Source: Halopseudomonas xiamenensis
GTDB taxonomy: Bacteria > Pseudomonadota > Gammaproteobacteria > Pseudomonadales > Pseudomonadaceae
Length of the DNA stretch: 64,000 nt
Reading direction: 5' to 3'
Assembly (NCBI RefSeq): GCF_014219065.1
Contig: NZ_JACLGO010000022.1
Coordinates: 1 to 64,000 of the forward strand
Shown: positions 17,845-26,447 of the stretch, one piece after another
Position numbering within the stretch: position 1 is the stretch's first letter
Layout of the letters: each line of letters begins with the position of its first letter
Made by a program: the position numbers and the translations under genes
Notes under the pieces: generated by a model
What the model was told of the DNA's origin: nothing
Seen by the model: only the letters and a program-made list of their open reading frames with translations
The model's database searches: none

Positions 17845-18426
17845 ATGCATGATGAATTGATCCGCTATCTCATCCTGCCAGGCTGGCAGGGCTCCGGCCC
17901 CGACCATTGGCAAACGCACTGGCAGCAGTTGCTGCCCAACGCCCAGCGGGTGGAACAGGCAAACTGGCAGCATCCGCAACGGGGTGACTGGGTAACCGAG
18001 CTTGAAAACAGCATCGCCGCCGAGCCCACCCCCGTGGTACTGATCGCCCACAGCCTGGGCTGCATCACCGTTGCCCACTGGGCCACCACCACAACACCGG
18101 CATTGCATGCCCAGGTACGCGGCGCGCTGCTGGTGGCACCGGCGGATGTAGAACGCGACAACTGCGCCGCGCCGCTGCGCAACTTCGCACCGATACCGCG
18201 CCGGCACCTGGGTTTTCCCAGTGTGCTGGTGGGTTCGAGCAACGACCACGCCGCCAGCCAGCCGCGCACCCTGGAGCTGGGCAGCGACTGGGGCAGCCAG
18301 ACGGTGATCCTCGACCAGGCTGGCCATATCAATACGGCGGCCGGCTATACCCGCTGGGAGGACGGCTTCGCGCACCTGTATCAATTGCAGAGCCGTATCG
18401 AGGAACACCGGCGTCAGCGCGCCTGA
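17845..18426 (+). CDS. RBBP9/YdeN-type alpha/beta hydrolase
   Basis: A 193-residue serine hydrolase. [16 protein letters not shown] is the RBBP9/YdeN family signature near the N-terminus; AHSLGC carries the nucleophilic Ser; the acid is probably in GSSNDHAAS and the catalytic His in DQAGHIN. The biological substrate is unknown for the family. It is followed at about 20 bp by the truncated sigma-54 activator, suggesting one transcript. A start at ATGCATGATG has a modest GAGG site. Confidence 0.85.
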   Translation: MHDELIRYLILPGWQGSGPDHWQTHWQQLLPNAQRVEQANWQHPQRGDWVTELENSIAAEPTPVVLIAHSLGCITVAHWATTTTPALHAQVRGALLVAPADVERDNCAAPLRNFAPIPRRHLGFPSVLVGSSNDHAASQPRTLELGSDWGSQTVILDQAGHINTAAGYTRWEDGFAHLYQLQSRIEEHRRQRA

Positions 18427-18445
18427 CCCATTGCACGGAATGGCC

Positions 18446-18763
18446 ATGACCACCTATCCAACCGCCAACAATCTACTGACGCTCGAGCACTGCGCACCCG
18501 GCCCGTTGAGTGTGCGCGCCAAGGCCCTGGTCTTCGTTGATCCCGCCTCGCAGCGCCTGCATGCCGAACTGGAACGCCTGGGTGCCGCTTCACTGGCCGT
18601 ACTGATTCAGGGCGAAACCGGCACCGGCAAGGAGTTGCTCGCCCGCCAGCTGCATAGTGTCAGCCAGCGAGCCGGCCCCTTTGTGACTCTCAACTGCGGC
18701 GCGCTAAGCCAGGGCCGTGCCGAGCAAGAACTGTTCGGCACCCGTCTGAGCCATCAGCTGTAG
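18446..18763 (+). pseudogene. Truncated SfnR-type sigma-54-dependent activator
   Basis: About 105 residues remain. They include the N-terminal segment typical of SfnR ([19 protein letters not shown]) and the first part of the AAA+ domain with an intact Walker A (GETGTGKE) and TLNCGALS. The frame ends after EQELFG with TRLSHQL and a stop. A working activator needs about 250 more residues: the GAFTGA loop, Walker B, the arginine finger and the HTH. All are absent, because the convergent sfnB-like gene begins 10 bp before this stop. Family knowledge: SfnR activates dimethyl sulfone and sulfonate use in pseudomonads. This copy cannot contact sigma-54. Confidence 0.82.
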
Positions 18764-19986
18764 ACCGAGGGCGCAGGAGGTTCCCCAGTCAGCAGCCAGC
18801 GGCCGATATCCTTCTGCTTGTGATCCAGCGGGTCATGCAGGGTGTGTACCCGCACGTTGCGCCAGTAGCGATCGAAGCCAAACCTGGCCGAGGTCGCCCG
18901 GGCGCCCATGGTTTCGAACACCTGACTGGTGATATCCAGCGCCGCGCGGGCCGACAGCAACTTGGCTTCGGCAATCTGCAGAGCCAGTTCACCGCGCTCC
19001 AGCGGAGTCGGCTCGGCGCTTTCCCATAATTGCTGCAAGCGCTCTGCAGCCCGGTCCGCCAATGCGCTGGCGGCCTGCAGCTGCGTCCACAGGTCACCCA
19101 TACGCAGTTGGATAAGCGCGTCCTCTGTCGGGCTCTCTGCCGTTGAACCGGGCCAGTTGCGTGCCCGCTCACGGATATAGCGCACCGCGGAGTCCAGCGC
19201 GCCCACCGCATTACCCAGATAGATCTGTACCAATACCAGTTGCGAGAAACAGGTACGCAAACTTGCCCGTACCGTTCCCAACCCCTGCTCCAGCAGATCG
19301 CTGGGGTCGACGAACACACCTTCGAAGTTCACCGTGCCGCTGTCGGTCTGGCGTTGGCCGAAACCATCCCAGTCGTCATTGACCAGCAGGCCGTCACGCT
19401 GCGCCGGTACCACCAGAAATACCCGGTCTTCCGGCCTCGGCCCACGCGGCGCACTGACCATCAGTACGTCAGCTCCCAATGCGCCGGAGCAGAACGACTT
19501 GCTGCCATGCAACTGGTAATGTTCCTCTTCGCGGCGCAGCTGCAGGCTGGTATCGCGACCATTGGTGGCATTACCCCAGAACCAATCCTGCTCCACCGTA
19601 CGACTCAGCCACTGCTGCTGTTGTTGCGCGCTGCCGAACAGTTGCAGGGTCACTACCTGCAGATGGTGGAAGGCGAACAGGTGGGCCAGCGAGCTGTCCA
19701 CCGCCGCCAGATAGCGGGTGGTACGGTAGATCTCCGGCCAATAGCTGCCGTAACCACCCAGGTACCGGGGAATGCTCAAGCGCAGCAGTCCACTCTGGCG
19801 AATCAGCTGCTTTTCTGCTTGTGCCGAACCACCCTGCCGATCCCGCTGTACGGCGCTCTCGGCCAGCCGTACAGTCAGGGAAAGCGTGGCCTGGCGCCAG
19901 GTGTTGTCATCCAGCGCCAGCAGGCGCGGATTGATGGTCGGGGCCACCTCAAGGGGTGATTGCAAGGGAACGTTCGAAATACGCAT
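18754..19986 (-). CDS. sfnB: SfnB-family flavin-dependent sulfur acquisition oxidoreductase
   Basis: A 410-residue acyl-CoA-dehydrogenase-fold protein of the DszC/SfnB group. Visible blocks are [31 protein letters not shown], the flavin region [15 protein letters not shown], and the C-terminal [16 protein letters not shown]. DszC-like enzymes use reduced FMN and O2 on organosulfur substrates rather than oxidising acyl-CoA. SfnB homologues are sulfate-starvation proteins of pseudomonads, but the substrate is not settled. It is 9 bp downstream of a sulfonate-binding protein gene on the same strand, so the two form an operon. Confidence 0.85.
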   Translation of the reverse strand: MRISNVPLQSPLEVAPTINPRLLALDDNTWRQATLSLTVRLAESAVQRDRQGGSAQAEKQLIRQSGLLRLSIPRYLGGYGSYWPEIYRTTRYLAAVDSSLAHLFAFHHLQVVTLQLFGSAQQQQQWLSRTVEQDWFWGNATNGRDTSLQLRREEEHYQLHGSKSFCSGALGADVLMVSAPRGPRPEDRVFLVVPAQRDGLLVNDDWDGFGQRQTDSGTVNFEGVFVDPSDLLEQGLGTVRASLRTCFSQLVLVQIYLGNAVGALDSAVRYIRERARNWPGSTAESPTEDALIQLRMGDLWTQLQAASALADRAAERLQQLWESAEPTPLERGELALQIAEAKLLSARAALDITSQVFETMGARATSARFGFDRYWRNVRVHTLHDPLDHKQKDIGRWLLTGEPPAPSVYS

Positions 19987-19995
19987 GCTCGCTCC

Positions 19996-20970
19996 TCAAG
20001 GTGCCCAGATGTCGACATCATTGGCATTCACTTTTACCGGCAACAGTCCTTCGGCATGGAAAGTGTCAGCAATACGCTGCTGCTCACTCAGGCTGTCACG
20101 CTGCACCAGGCGTACCTCATAGCTGCGCTTGCGGTTGGCTACCTCGACGATTTCCGGGTCCAGACCACCCCACAGCGGCCCGAGGATTTCGGCAGCCGCA
20201 GCAGGATTGGTCCGCAGCCACTCGCCGCTCTTGCGCAGCTCCTCGAAGAGGGTGGCGACAATCTCCGGGTGCTGCCGGGCAAAACCTGTCGAACTCAGGT
20301 AGTAACGCTGGTAATCAGCCAGTCCATCACTGCCGTCGGCCAGAATTCGCGGGTTCAGCTGACGCTGTGCACTGGTCAGGAAGGGTTCCCAGACCACCCA
20401 GGCATCCACATTGCGGTTTTCGAAGGCGGCACGTCCGTCAGCGGGCGTCAGGTAGGACGGGCGGATATCGGCAAAGCTCAGGCCAGCCTTTTTCAGCGCC
20501 TGGATCAGCAGGTAGTGGCTACCCGCCGCCTTGGTGACAGCAACACGCTTGCCCTTGAGATCGGCCAGATCATCAATCCCGGAATCACCATGCACCAGGA
20601 TCGCCTGGGCAGTAGGGGACGGCGCCTCTTGGGCGACATACACCAGCCGCGCACCAGCCGCCTGGGCAAACACCGGCACGGTATCCGCCACATCAGCGGA
20701 AAAGTCCACGTTGCCCACGTTCAGCGCTTCCAGCAGCGGCAGACCACTGGGGAACTCATGCCAGGATACCTTGACGCCCTGCTCGCCCAGCACCTGCTCA
20801 AGCGTGCCCTGGCTGCGCAACAGGGTGATCAGGGTGGAAGATTTCTGAAAACCGATCCGTACCGTAGTGTCGGCGGCGGCGCTGCCGGCCAGCAACAGGC
20901 TGGCAGCAGTGAACAGGGAGGTCAGCAGTGCGCGACGCTTCCGATGCGAGGTCTTGCTTGGAGTGGACAT
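19996..20970 (-). CDS. Sulfonate/sulfate-ester ABC transporter substrate-binding protein
   Basis: A 324-residue periplasmic protein, signal peptide ending at about AGSAAADT. The SsuA signatures are VRIGFQKSSTL, GVKVSWHEFPSG, EALNVGNVDF, DLKGKRVAVTKAAGSHYLL and NVDAWVVWEPF. It binds an aliphatic sulfonate or sulfate ester and delivers it to a permease. There is no permease or ATPase in this operon, only sfnB downstream, so it probably works with one of the two importers to the right. The ATG at 20970 follows AGAGAGAAG; a start 21 codons upstream lacks a signal peptide. Confidence 0.88.
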   Translation of the reverse strand: MSTPSKTSHRKRRALLTSLFTAASLLLAGSAAADTTVRIGFQKSSTLITLLRSQGTLEQVLGEQGVKVSWHEFPSGLPLLEALNVGNVDFSADVADTVPVFAQAAGARLVYVAQEAPSPTAQAILVHGDSGIDDLADLKGKRVAVTKAAGSHYLLIQALKKAGLSFADIRPSYLTPADGRAAFENRNVDAWVVWEPFLTSAQRQLNPRILADGSDGLADYQRYYLSSTGFARQHPEIVATLFEELRKSGEWLRTNPAAAAEILGPLWGGLDPEIVEVANRKRSYEVRLVQRDSLSEQQRIADTFHAEGLLPVKVNANDVDIWAP

Positions 20971-21273
20971 ATGACTTCTCTCTACAACGTGACAGGGATG
21001 ATCCGTCTCGCCGCAGAGGCACAGCCGGATCAAGGAACAAGGGAGGCTGCGCCTCGATATGTCCGGTGATCCGGTCTGACAAAGCTAAACAATCTAAAAA
21101 CAGAAAGGTAAATACTTTTTTGGAATTAAGTTATTATCACCAGCAGTAGCCATAAATAACCAAAAGAAATAACAAAATCACTATTTATTCTTTTTATCCC
21201 GATCAGCAGTCATGCATAGTGATCCTCATTGCCCGACATGCGCGGCATCCCCACAGATTATCAGGAGAGCACC
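20971..21273. promoter_or_regulatory. AT-rich divergent promoter region of sulfur genes
   Basis: This 303-bp gap separates two divergent sulfur-starvation genes. Its middle (21085-21200) is strongly AT-rich and holds the 16-mer AAATACTTTTTTGGAA listed separately and ATAAATAACC/AACAAAATCACTATTTATT. AT-rich regions of this sort are typical of CysB-controlled promoters. No gene is present. Confidence 0.55.
21110..21125 (-). promoter_or_regulatory. Candidate sulfur-starvation regulator site (16-mer), copy 1
   Basis: AAATACTTTTTTGGAA (plus strand) matches AAATACTATTTTGGAA at 39830-39845 with one mismatch. Both lie upstream of a minus-strand sulfur gene (140 and 76 bp before the start codons). A CysB or related LysR-type site is the simplest reading. 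Confidence 0.45.
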
Positions 21274-21921
21274 ATGAGCATCAGACTCGGCGATATCGCC
21301 CCGGACTTCGAGCAGGACTCCAGCGCCGGCACTATCCGTTTCCATGACTGGCTGGGTGACAGTTGGGGGATTCTGTTTTCCCACCCCGCCGACTTCACCC
21401 CGGTATGCACCACCGAGCTGGGCCTGACCGCCAAACTCGAGGACCAGTTCGCCGAGCGCAACGTCAAGGCCATTGCCCTGTCGGTGGACCCGGTCGACTC
21501 GCATATCGAATGGATCAAGGACATCAACGAGACCCAGAACACCATCGTCGGCTTCCCGATCATTGCCGACCATGACCGCAAGGTGTCCGAACTCTACGAT
21601 CTGATCCACCCGAATGCCAACGACACCCTGACCGTACGCTCGCTGTTCGTCATCGACCCGAACAAGAAGGTGCGCCTGATCATCACCTACCCGGCCAGCA
21701 CCGGGCGCAATTTCGATGAGATCCTGCGCGTGGTCGATTCGCTGCAGCTGACCGACAACCACAAGGTCGCCACGCCGGGCAACTGGAAGGACGGTGACGA
21801 GGTAGTGATAGTGCCATCGCTGCAGGACGAGGAAGAAATCCGCCAGCGCTTCCCGGCCGGCTACCGTGCGGTGCGTCCGTACCTGCGCCTGACGCCACAG
21901 CCGAATCGCAAGACTGCCTGA
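21274..21921 (+). CDS. lsfA: 1-Cys peroxiredoxin, LsfA type
   Basis: A 215-residue Prx6-class peroxiredoxin. The peroxidatic Cys is Cys45 in HPADFTPVCTTELG, with the conserved Thr42 and Pro38; an Arg at about 130 (NDTLTVRSLF) completes the site. The C-terminal domain (TPGNWKDGDEVV, RPYLRLTPQPN) is Prx6-specific. There is no resolving Cys in the position used by 2-Cys enzymes. In Pseudomonas LsfA is induced by sulfate limitation and protects against peroxides. It is divergent from the sulfonate-binding protein and upstream of an ABC importer, with its own terminator. Start chosen for the AGGAGAG site. Confidence 0.93.
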   Translation: MSIRLGDIAPDFEQDSSAGTIRFHDWLGDSWGILFSHPADFTPVCTTELGLTAKLEDQFAERNVKAIALSVDPVDSHIEWIKDINETQNTIVGFPIIADHDRKVSELYDLIHPNANDTLTVRSLFVIDPNKKVRLIITYPASTGRNFDEILRVVDSLQLTDNHKVATPGNWKDGDEVVIVPSLQDEEEIRQRFPAGYRAVRPYLRLTPQPNRKTA

Positions 21922-21943
21922 AAGAATCCGCTTGACCACTTTG

Positions 21944-21972
21944 CCGCCTGGTTTCGACCAGGCGGTTCTTTT
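21944..21972 (+). terminator. Rho-independent terminator after lsfA
   Basis: CCGCCTGG and CCAGGCGG form an 8-bp stem with a TTTCGA loop, followed by TTCTTTT. Confidence 0.88.
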
Positions 21973-21990
21973 ACCTGACTTGACCTCAAG

Positions 21991-22031
21991 AAGGAGAAAC
22001 CATGCGACCGATATAAGAAAGGAGTCATTAC
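21991..22031 (+). promoter_or_regulatory. Double ribosome site with a four-codon ORF before the ABC operon
   Basis: AAGGAGAAACC is followed by ATG CGA CCG ATA TAA (22002-22016), then GAAAGGAG and the real ATG at 22032. The first site looks functional but opens a frame of only four codons. It may be a leader peptide or the remnant of an earlier start. Confidence 0.4.
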
Positions 22032-23006
22032 ATGCAGCTGTCCTCCTGGCGTCGCCGCCTTGCCGCCGCCATCATTGCCTTAACCCCCTTGCCCGCCCTC
22101 AGCAATAACGGTGAAGTCAGCCTCGATTATGCCTACTACTCGCCACCCAGCCTGGTAATCCGCGATCAGGGCTGGCTGGAGGAGCATTTTTCCGAACAGG
22201 GCAGAAATGTGAAGTGGATACTGTCCCGCGGCAGCAATAACTCCCTGGAGTTTCTCAACAGCGGCGCCACGCAGTTCGCCTTGACGTCCAGTATCTCCGC
22301 CTTCGTCAGCCGCGCCAACGGCCAACCGGTCAAGACGGTCTACAGCTATCTGTGGGCAGAGCCCAGTGCCTTGGTGATACCACAACAGTCGGAGATCGAT
22401 GGATTTGAGAGTATTCGCGGAAAACGGGTGGCCGCTACCAAGGGTACCGATCCCTATTTCTTTCTGCTGCGCGCCCTGGAGCACCACAACCTGAGTTCAA
22501 AGGATGTGCGAATCGTGCATCTGCAACATCCGGAAGGACGAACCGCGCTGGAGCAAGGCCGGGTCGACGTCTGGGCCGGACTGGACCCGCATATGGCAGC
22601 TTCTGAGGCGGCCGGCGCCCGGTTCCTCTACCGCAATCCCGACTTTGGCCTGGCCGCGTTTCTGAATACCAGTGAACGGGTTCTGGAGACCGAGCCAGAG
22701 ACGGTGGCAACCGTCCTCCGCGCCTATGAGCGAGCGCGCCAGTGGATCATCGATCACCCGGACCAGACAGCGGAGCTGGTAGCCCGCGAAACCGGCCTGC
22801 CGGCGGAGGTCATTCGCCTGCAACTGGCGCGCTACGACTTCAGTCGCCCGGTACCGGGCCAGGCGCATCTCGCTGCCATCGAGCCCATCATCCCCTTGTT
22901 GAAAGCCGACAACATCCTGCGCCGTACCGCAGACACCGAGGCCACTCTGGCATCGCTTCTGGCGTCAGATATCGCCCAGGGTATCGTCGAAGGCAAGACC
23001 CGATGA
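22032..23006 (+). CDS. ABC transporter substrate-binding protein for sulfonates or sulfate esters
   Basis: A 324-residue periplasmic binding protein with a signal peptide ending near LPALSNNG. Blocks such as LDYAYYSPPSLVIRDQ, KWILSRGSNNSLEFLNSG, RGKRVAATKGTDPYFFLLRAL and GRVDVWAGLDPHMA place it in the SsuA/TauA/NMT1-like family. It is more distant from the two other binding proteins nearby than they are from each other, so the ligand probably differs; AtsR-type sulfate-ester binding is one option. It overlaps the permease gene by four bases (ATGA). Confidence 0.85.
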   Translation: MQLSSWRRRLAAAIIALTPLPALSNNGEVSLDYAYYSPPSLVIRDQGWLEEHFSEQGRNVKWILSRGSNNSLEFLNSGATQFALTSSISAFVSRANGQPVKTVYSYLWAEPSALVIPQQSEIDGFESIRGKRVAATKGTDPYFFLLRALEHHNLSSKDVRIVHLQHPEGRTALEQGRVDVWAGLDPHMAASEAAGARFLYRNPDFGLAAFLNTSERVLETEPETVATVLRAYERARQWIIDHPDQTAELVARETGLPAEVIRLQLARYDFSRPVPGQAHLAAIEPIIPLLKADNILRRTADTEATLASLLASDIAQGIVEGKTR

Positions 23007-23833
23007 GCACCCGCAGCCAATCCCTTGAGCGACCGGCATCGGCGTGGCGGCCGGCCAGACGACAGGTACGCTTCGCTCCCGTCGGCTTGCTGTTGCCACT
23101 GGCCGTCCTCGGCCTGCTGGAGATCTGTGTATACAGTGGCTGGATTCCAGCCCACCTGATGCCGGCTCCGAGCACACTGGTGCTGACCTTCCATGAACTG
23201 GCCGCCGGGCCCTTGTGGAGCCATATCCTTGCCAGTTCCCAGCGGGTTCTGCTGGGCTTCGCCATAGGTTCCGGGCTGGCGATACTGCTGGGCACCCTGG
23301 TGGGCATGAGCCAGCGGCTCGAAGCATACCTCGATCCCAGCTTCCAGGCCCTGCGGGCGGTACCGGGTCTGGCCTGGGTGCCCTTGCTGTTGATCTGGCT
23401 CGGCATAGACGAAGTCTCCAAGGTGACTCTCATTGCCATAGGCTCCTTCTTCCCCGTGTACATGAACATGGTGGCAGGAGTGCGTAACGTGGACCGCAAA
23501 CTGGTTGAAGTAGGCACCCAACTCGGGTTCAGCCAGACGACCCTGATGCAGCGAATCATGCTTCCGGCAGCCCTGCCTTATCTCTTCACCGGCTTGCGCA
23601 ACGGCCTGTCGATGGCGTGGCTATGCGTGGTGGCCGCTGAGTTGCTGGCAGCCACGGAAGGTATTGGCTATCTGCTCACCGATGGGCGGGAGGTCTCGCG
23701 TCCCGACCTGGTGCTGACGGCCATCATCACCCTGGCCCTGATGGGCAAACTGACTGACAGTCTGTTGAAGCACGTGGAAAAGCGCATGCTGCGCTGGCGG
23801 GACAGTTTCTCGGGACAGGAGCAGAAACCATGA
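23003..23833 (+). CDS. ABC transporter permease (SsuC/AtsB-like)
   Basis: A 276-residue inner-membrane permease with about six helices and the EAA loop motif in LGFSQTTLMQRIMLPAALPYLFTGLRNG-type sequence (about residues 170-195), which docks the ATPase. GLAWVPLLLIWLGIDEVSK is the family signature. The ATG at 23003 overlaps the binding-protein stop; longer readings upstream overlap the previous gene heavily and are rejected. It serves the binding protein upstream and perhaps the orphan one at 19996. Confidence 0.9.
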   Translation: MSTRSQSLERPASAWRPARRQVRFAPVGLLLPLAVLGLLEICVYSGWIPAHLMPAPSTLVLTFHELAAGPLWSHILASSQRVLLGFAIGSGLAILLGTLVGMSQRLEAYLDPSFQALRAVPGLAWVPLLLIWLGIDEVSKVTLIAIGSFFPVYMNMVAGVRNVDRKLVEVGTQLGFSQTTLMQRIMLPAALPYLFTGLRNGLSMAWLCVVAAELLAATEGIGYLLTDGREVSRPDLVLTAIITLALMGKLTDSLLKHVEKRMLRWRDSFSGQEQKP

Positions 23834-24558
23834 GCGCCCTGCTGAGTCTGCACAATATCCGCAAATCCTTCGCCGAACTGACCGTGCTGGACGATGTCAG
23901 CCTGGCACTGGCCGGCGGCGAGATCGTCAGCCTGCTCGGCCCCAGCGGCTGCGGCAAGAGCACCCTGCTGCGTATCGCCGCCGGGCTGGACCGGCACTAC
24001 CAGGGGCAGCTCGAACGCAATCCATTGCTCGACTTCGGCGCCAGCTCGGGGATTGGTGTGGTGTTCCAGGAGCCCCGGCTGATGCCCTGGCTCAATGTCG
24101 CCGAGAATATCGGCTTCGTCGACGGGCACAAGGCCGATGCGCGCTGGGTACGCCAGCTGCTGCGCGATGTCGGGCTGGAAGGCCGCGGCGATGCGCTGCC
24201 CAAGCAGCTGTCCGGCGGCATGGCCCAGCGCGTGGCCATCGCCCGCGGACTGTATGGCAAGCCGCAGGTACTGCTGCTGGACGAGCCGTTCAGTGCGGTG
24301 GATGCCTTTACCCGGATGAAGCTGCAGGATCTGGTGACAGAACTCGCCGCCCAGTACGACATCAGTGTACTGCTGGTAACCCACGACCTGGACGAAGCGG
24401 TATACCTGAGCGACCGGGTGCTGATCCTCGGTGGGCAACCCAGCCGGATCGTCAGCGAATTGCATGTTCCGGTGCCCCGGCCCCGCGACCGTAGAGCAGC
24501 GGAACTGGCCTTGCTCAAGGGCCAGGCCCTGACCGCCCTTTACCAACAACCGTATTAG
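23830..24558 (+). CDS. ABC transporter ATP-binding protein (SsuB/AtsC-like)
   Basis: A 242-residue ATPase: Walker A GPSGCGKST (about residue 40), Q-loop FQEPRLMPW, signature LSGGMAQRVAIARGL, Walker B VLLLDEPF, and the switch His in VTHDLDEAV. It couples overlapping ATGA starts with the permease, completing a three-gene importer. The signature has GGMAQ rather than GGQ, which is common in the sulfonate/nitrate group. Confidence 0.92.
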   Translation: MSALLSLHNIRKSFAELTVLDDVSLALAGGEIVSLLGPSGCGKSTLLRIAAGLDRHYQGQLERNPLLDFGASSGIGVVFQEPRLMPWLNVAENIGFVDGHKADARWVRQLLRDVGLEGRGDALPKQLSGGMAQRVAIARGLYGKPQVLLLDEPFSAVDAFTRMKLQDLVTELAAQYDISVLLVTHDLDEAVYLSDRVLILGGQPSRIVSELHVPVPRPRDRRAAELALLKGQALTALYQQPY

Positions 24559-24678
24559 AACAATATAGAATTACAAAATGAAAATTAATGATTTTAAACA
24601 ATATAAGATCACTGCTAATGTTTCCTCACCCGGGAATATCCAGGTCCCCGGCACTGATCAACACAAGGAACGCCTTTC
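24559..24678 (+). promoter_or_regulatory. AT-rich promoter region of ssuEADCBF
   Basis: The first 60 bases after the ABC operon are A/T-rich (AATATAGAATTACAAAATG, ATTAATGATTTTAAACAATA), in contrast to flanking GC-rich DNA. This is the likely regulatory region of the ssu operon. I could not find the AAATACT 16-mer here. Confidence 0.45.
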
Positions 24679-25263
24679 ATGCTCGTGGTAACCATTGGCG
24701 GCAGTCCCAGCCTCCGCTCGCGCACTGGCCTGCTGCTGGATCAAGCCGGGCGTTGGCTTGAGCAACGCGGTGTCGAAAGGGTGCATTTCGATATCCACCA
24801 GTTCGAACCGGCAGACCTGCTGCTGGCCCGCTTCGACAGCCCAGCGATCCGCCATTTCAGTGAGCAGGTCAGCCATGCCGACGGACTGATCGTCGGTACC
24901 CCGGTATACAAGGCATCCTTCGCCGGCGCACTCAAGGTACTGCTGGACCTGCTGCCGGAGCGGGCACTGGCGCACAAGGTGGTGCTGCCGATTGCCACCG
25001 GCGGCACCCATGCCCACATGCTGGCGGTGGACTATGCACTGAAACCGGTGCTGGCGGCGCTCAAGGCCCAGGAAACCCTGCAGGGCGTATTCGCCACCGA
25101 CAACCTGATCCACTACGGCGAACCAGCCCGGTTCGAGGAAAGCCTGCTGGAGCGATTGGACGAAGCGCTGGAGCAGTTCGTCGCGGCGCTGGCCCGGCGC
25201 CCGGCACCGATTGACCCGACTGTACTGAATGACCGTTTGATTCACGCTCGCTGGAGCATCTGA
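24679..25263 (+). CDS. ssuE: NADPH-dependent FMN reductase SsuE
   Basis: A 194-residue flavodoxin-like reductase. [16 protein letters not shown] is the phosphate-binding loop; [25 protein letters not shown] is the flavin-binding signature of the SsuE/MsuE group; [22 protein letters not shown] follows. It supplies FMNH2 to the monooxygenase SsuD two genes downstream. First gene of the ssuEADCBF operon; it starts 10 bases after an AAGGAA site. Confidence 0.94.
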   Translation: MLVVTIGGSPSLRSRTGLLLDQAGRWLEQRGVERVHFDIHQFEPADLLLARFDSPAIRHFSEQVSHADGLIVGTPVYKASFAGALKVLLDLLPERALAHKVVLPIATGGTHAHMLAVDYALKPVLAALKAQETLQGVFATDNLIHYGEPARFEESLLERLDEALEQFVAALARRPAPIDPTVLNDRLIHARWSI

Positions 25264-25351
25264 CCACCTGACCGACCCATCCGGGTCACCCGCCTTACTC
25301 TCCCGCCAACGGGTCAGCAGGCTACCAACACCTACCGCAAAGGAGACGACC

Positions 25352-26317
25352 ATGAAACAGGTCACTTTGCGCCGGGGATTGGCAGCATTCCTGACCGCTG
25401 CCCTTGCCTTTGGCGCCGTAACACAAGTCACCGCCGACACTCTGCGTATCGGCTATCAGAAATACGGCACCCTGACCCTGCTGCGGGCCAGTGGCGCCCT
25501 TGACCAGCGGCTTGCCGAGCAAGGCGTGAAGGTCACCTGGACGGAGTTTCCCGCTGGCCCGCAATTGCTCGAAGGTCTGAACGTCGGCGCTGTCGATTTC
25601 GGCACCACAGGCGAAACCCCGCCGGTGTTCGCCCAGGCGGCGGGCGCGGATCTGCTCTACGTTGTCCATGAACCGCCCGCGCCAACCGGCGAAGCGATAT
25701 TGCTGCCAAAAGACTCGCCGATCCAGAGCGTAGCCGAACTCAAGGGCAAGAAAATTGCCTTGAACAAGGGCTCGAATGTGCATTACCTGCTGGTTCGCGC
25801 GCTGGAGGATGCCGGACTGAGCATCACTGACATCACGCCCATCTACCTTCCCCCGGCTGATGCCCGCGCCGCATTCGAACGCGGCTCGGTGGATGCCTGG
25901 GTCATCTGGGACCCCTTCCAGGCCGCCGCCGAGCAACAGATCGGTGCCCGCACCCTGATCGACGGCAGCGGACTGGTCAGCAACCACCAGTTCTATCTGT
26001 CGACCGGCGCCTATGCGCAAGCCAACCCCGAGGTGATCCAGGCCCTGATCGAGGAAATCGATGCCATCGGCCAGTGGACGCTGAACAACCTCGACCAGGC
26101 CACCGCACAGATTGCCCCGGTCATCGGCCTGAGCCCGGATATCACCCGCATCGCCATTCAACGCCAGAGCTACGGTACACGCCTGCTGAGCCCTGAGGTG
26201 GTCAAGGCGCAGCAGGACATCGCAGATACCTTCCATGCGCTCAAGCTGATTCCGAAACAGCTGGAGATCAGCGAGGTGATCTGGACGCCACAAATTGCAG
26301 CTGCACAGGTGCCTTGA
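25352..26317 (+). CDS. ssuA: Aliphatic sulfonate-binding protein SsuA
   Basis: A 321-residue periplasmic protein with a signal peptide ending near QVTADTLRIG. SsuA blocks: IGYQKYGTLTLLRASG, VTWTEFPAGPQLLEGLNVG, DFGTTGETPPVFAQAAGADLLY, LKGKKIALNKGSNVHYLLV and SVDAWVIWDPF. It delivers alkanesulfonates to SsuCB. A strong AAAGGAGACGACC precedes the ATG. It is followed within the operon by a palindromic repeat before ssuD. Confidence 0.94.
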   Translation: MKQVTLRRGLAAFLTAALAFGAVTQVTADTLRIGYQKYGTLTLLRASGALDQRLAEQGVKVTWTEFPAGPQLLEGLNVGAVDFGTTGETPPVFAQAAGADLLYVVHEPPAPTGEAILLPKDSPIQSVAELKGKKIALNKGSNVHYLLVRALEDAGLSITDITPIYLPPADARAAFERGSVDAWVIWDPFQAAAEQQIGARTLIDGSGLVSNHQFYLSTGAYAQANPEVIQALIEEIDAIGQWTLNNLDQATAQIAPVIGLSPDITRIAIQRQSYGTRLLSPEVVKAQQDIADTFHALKLIPKQLEISEVIWTPQIAAAQVP

Positions 26318-26330
26318 GGCCTGGGGCCGA

Positions 26331-26410
26331 TGGATTGCCACGCTGCTGCGCAGCTCGCAATGACGTTCCCCCCACTGCGTCATTGCGAGCCCGAAGGGCG
26401 TGGCAATCCA
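26331..26410. repeat. 80-bp GCAATGACG palindrome inside the ssu operon
   Basis: TGGATTGCCACGC...GCTCGCAATGACG is mirrored by CGTCATTGCGAGC...GCGTGGCAATCCA around a central TTCCCCCCACTG. It starts 14 bp after ssuA and ends 38 bp before ssuD. Hairpins at this position commonly protect the upstream binding-protein message or reduce downstream expression. A diverged relative is at 1713-1780. Confidence 0.8.
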
Positions 26411-26447
26411 GGACACCCGGACACACACAACAACTGGAGAACGAAAC

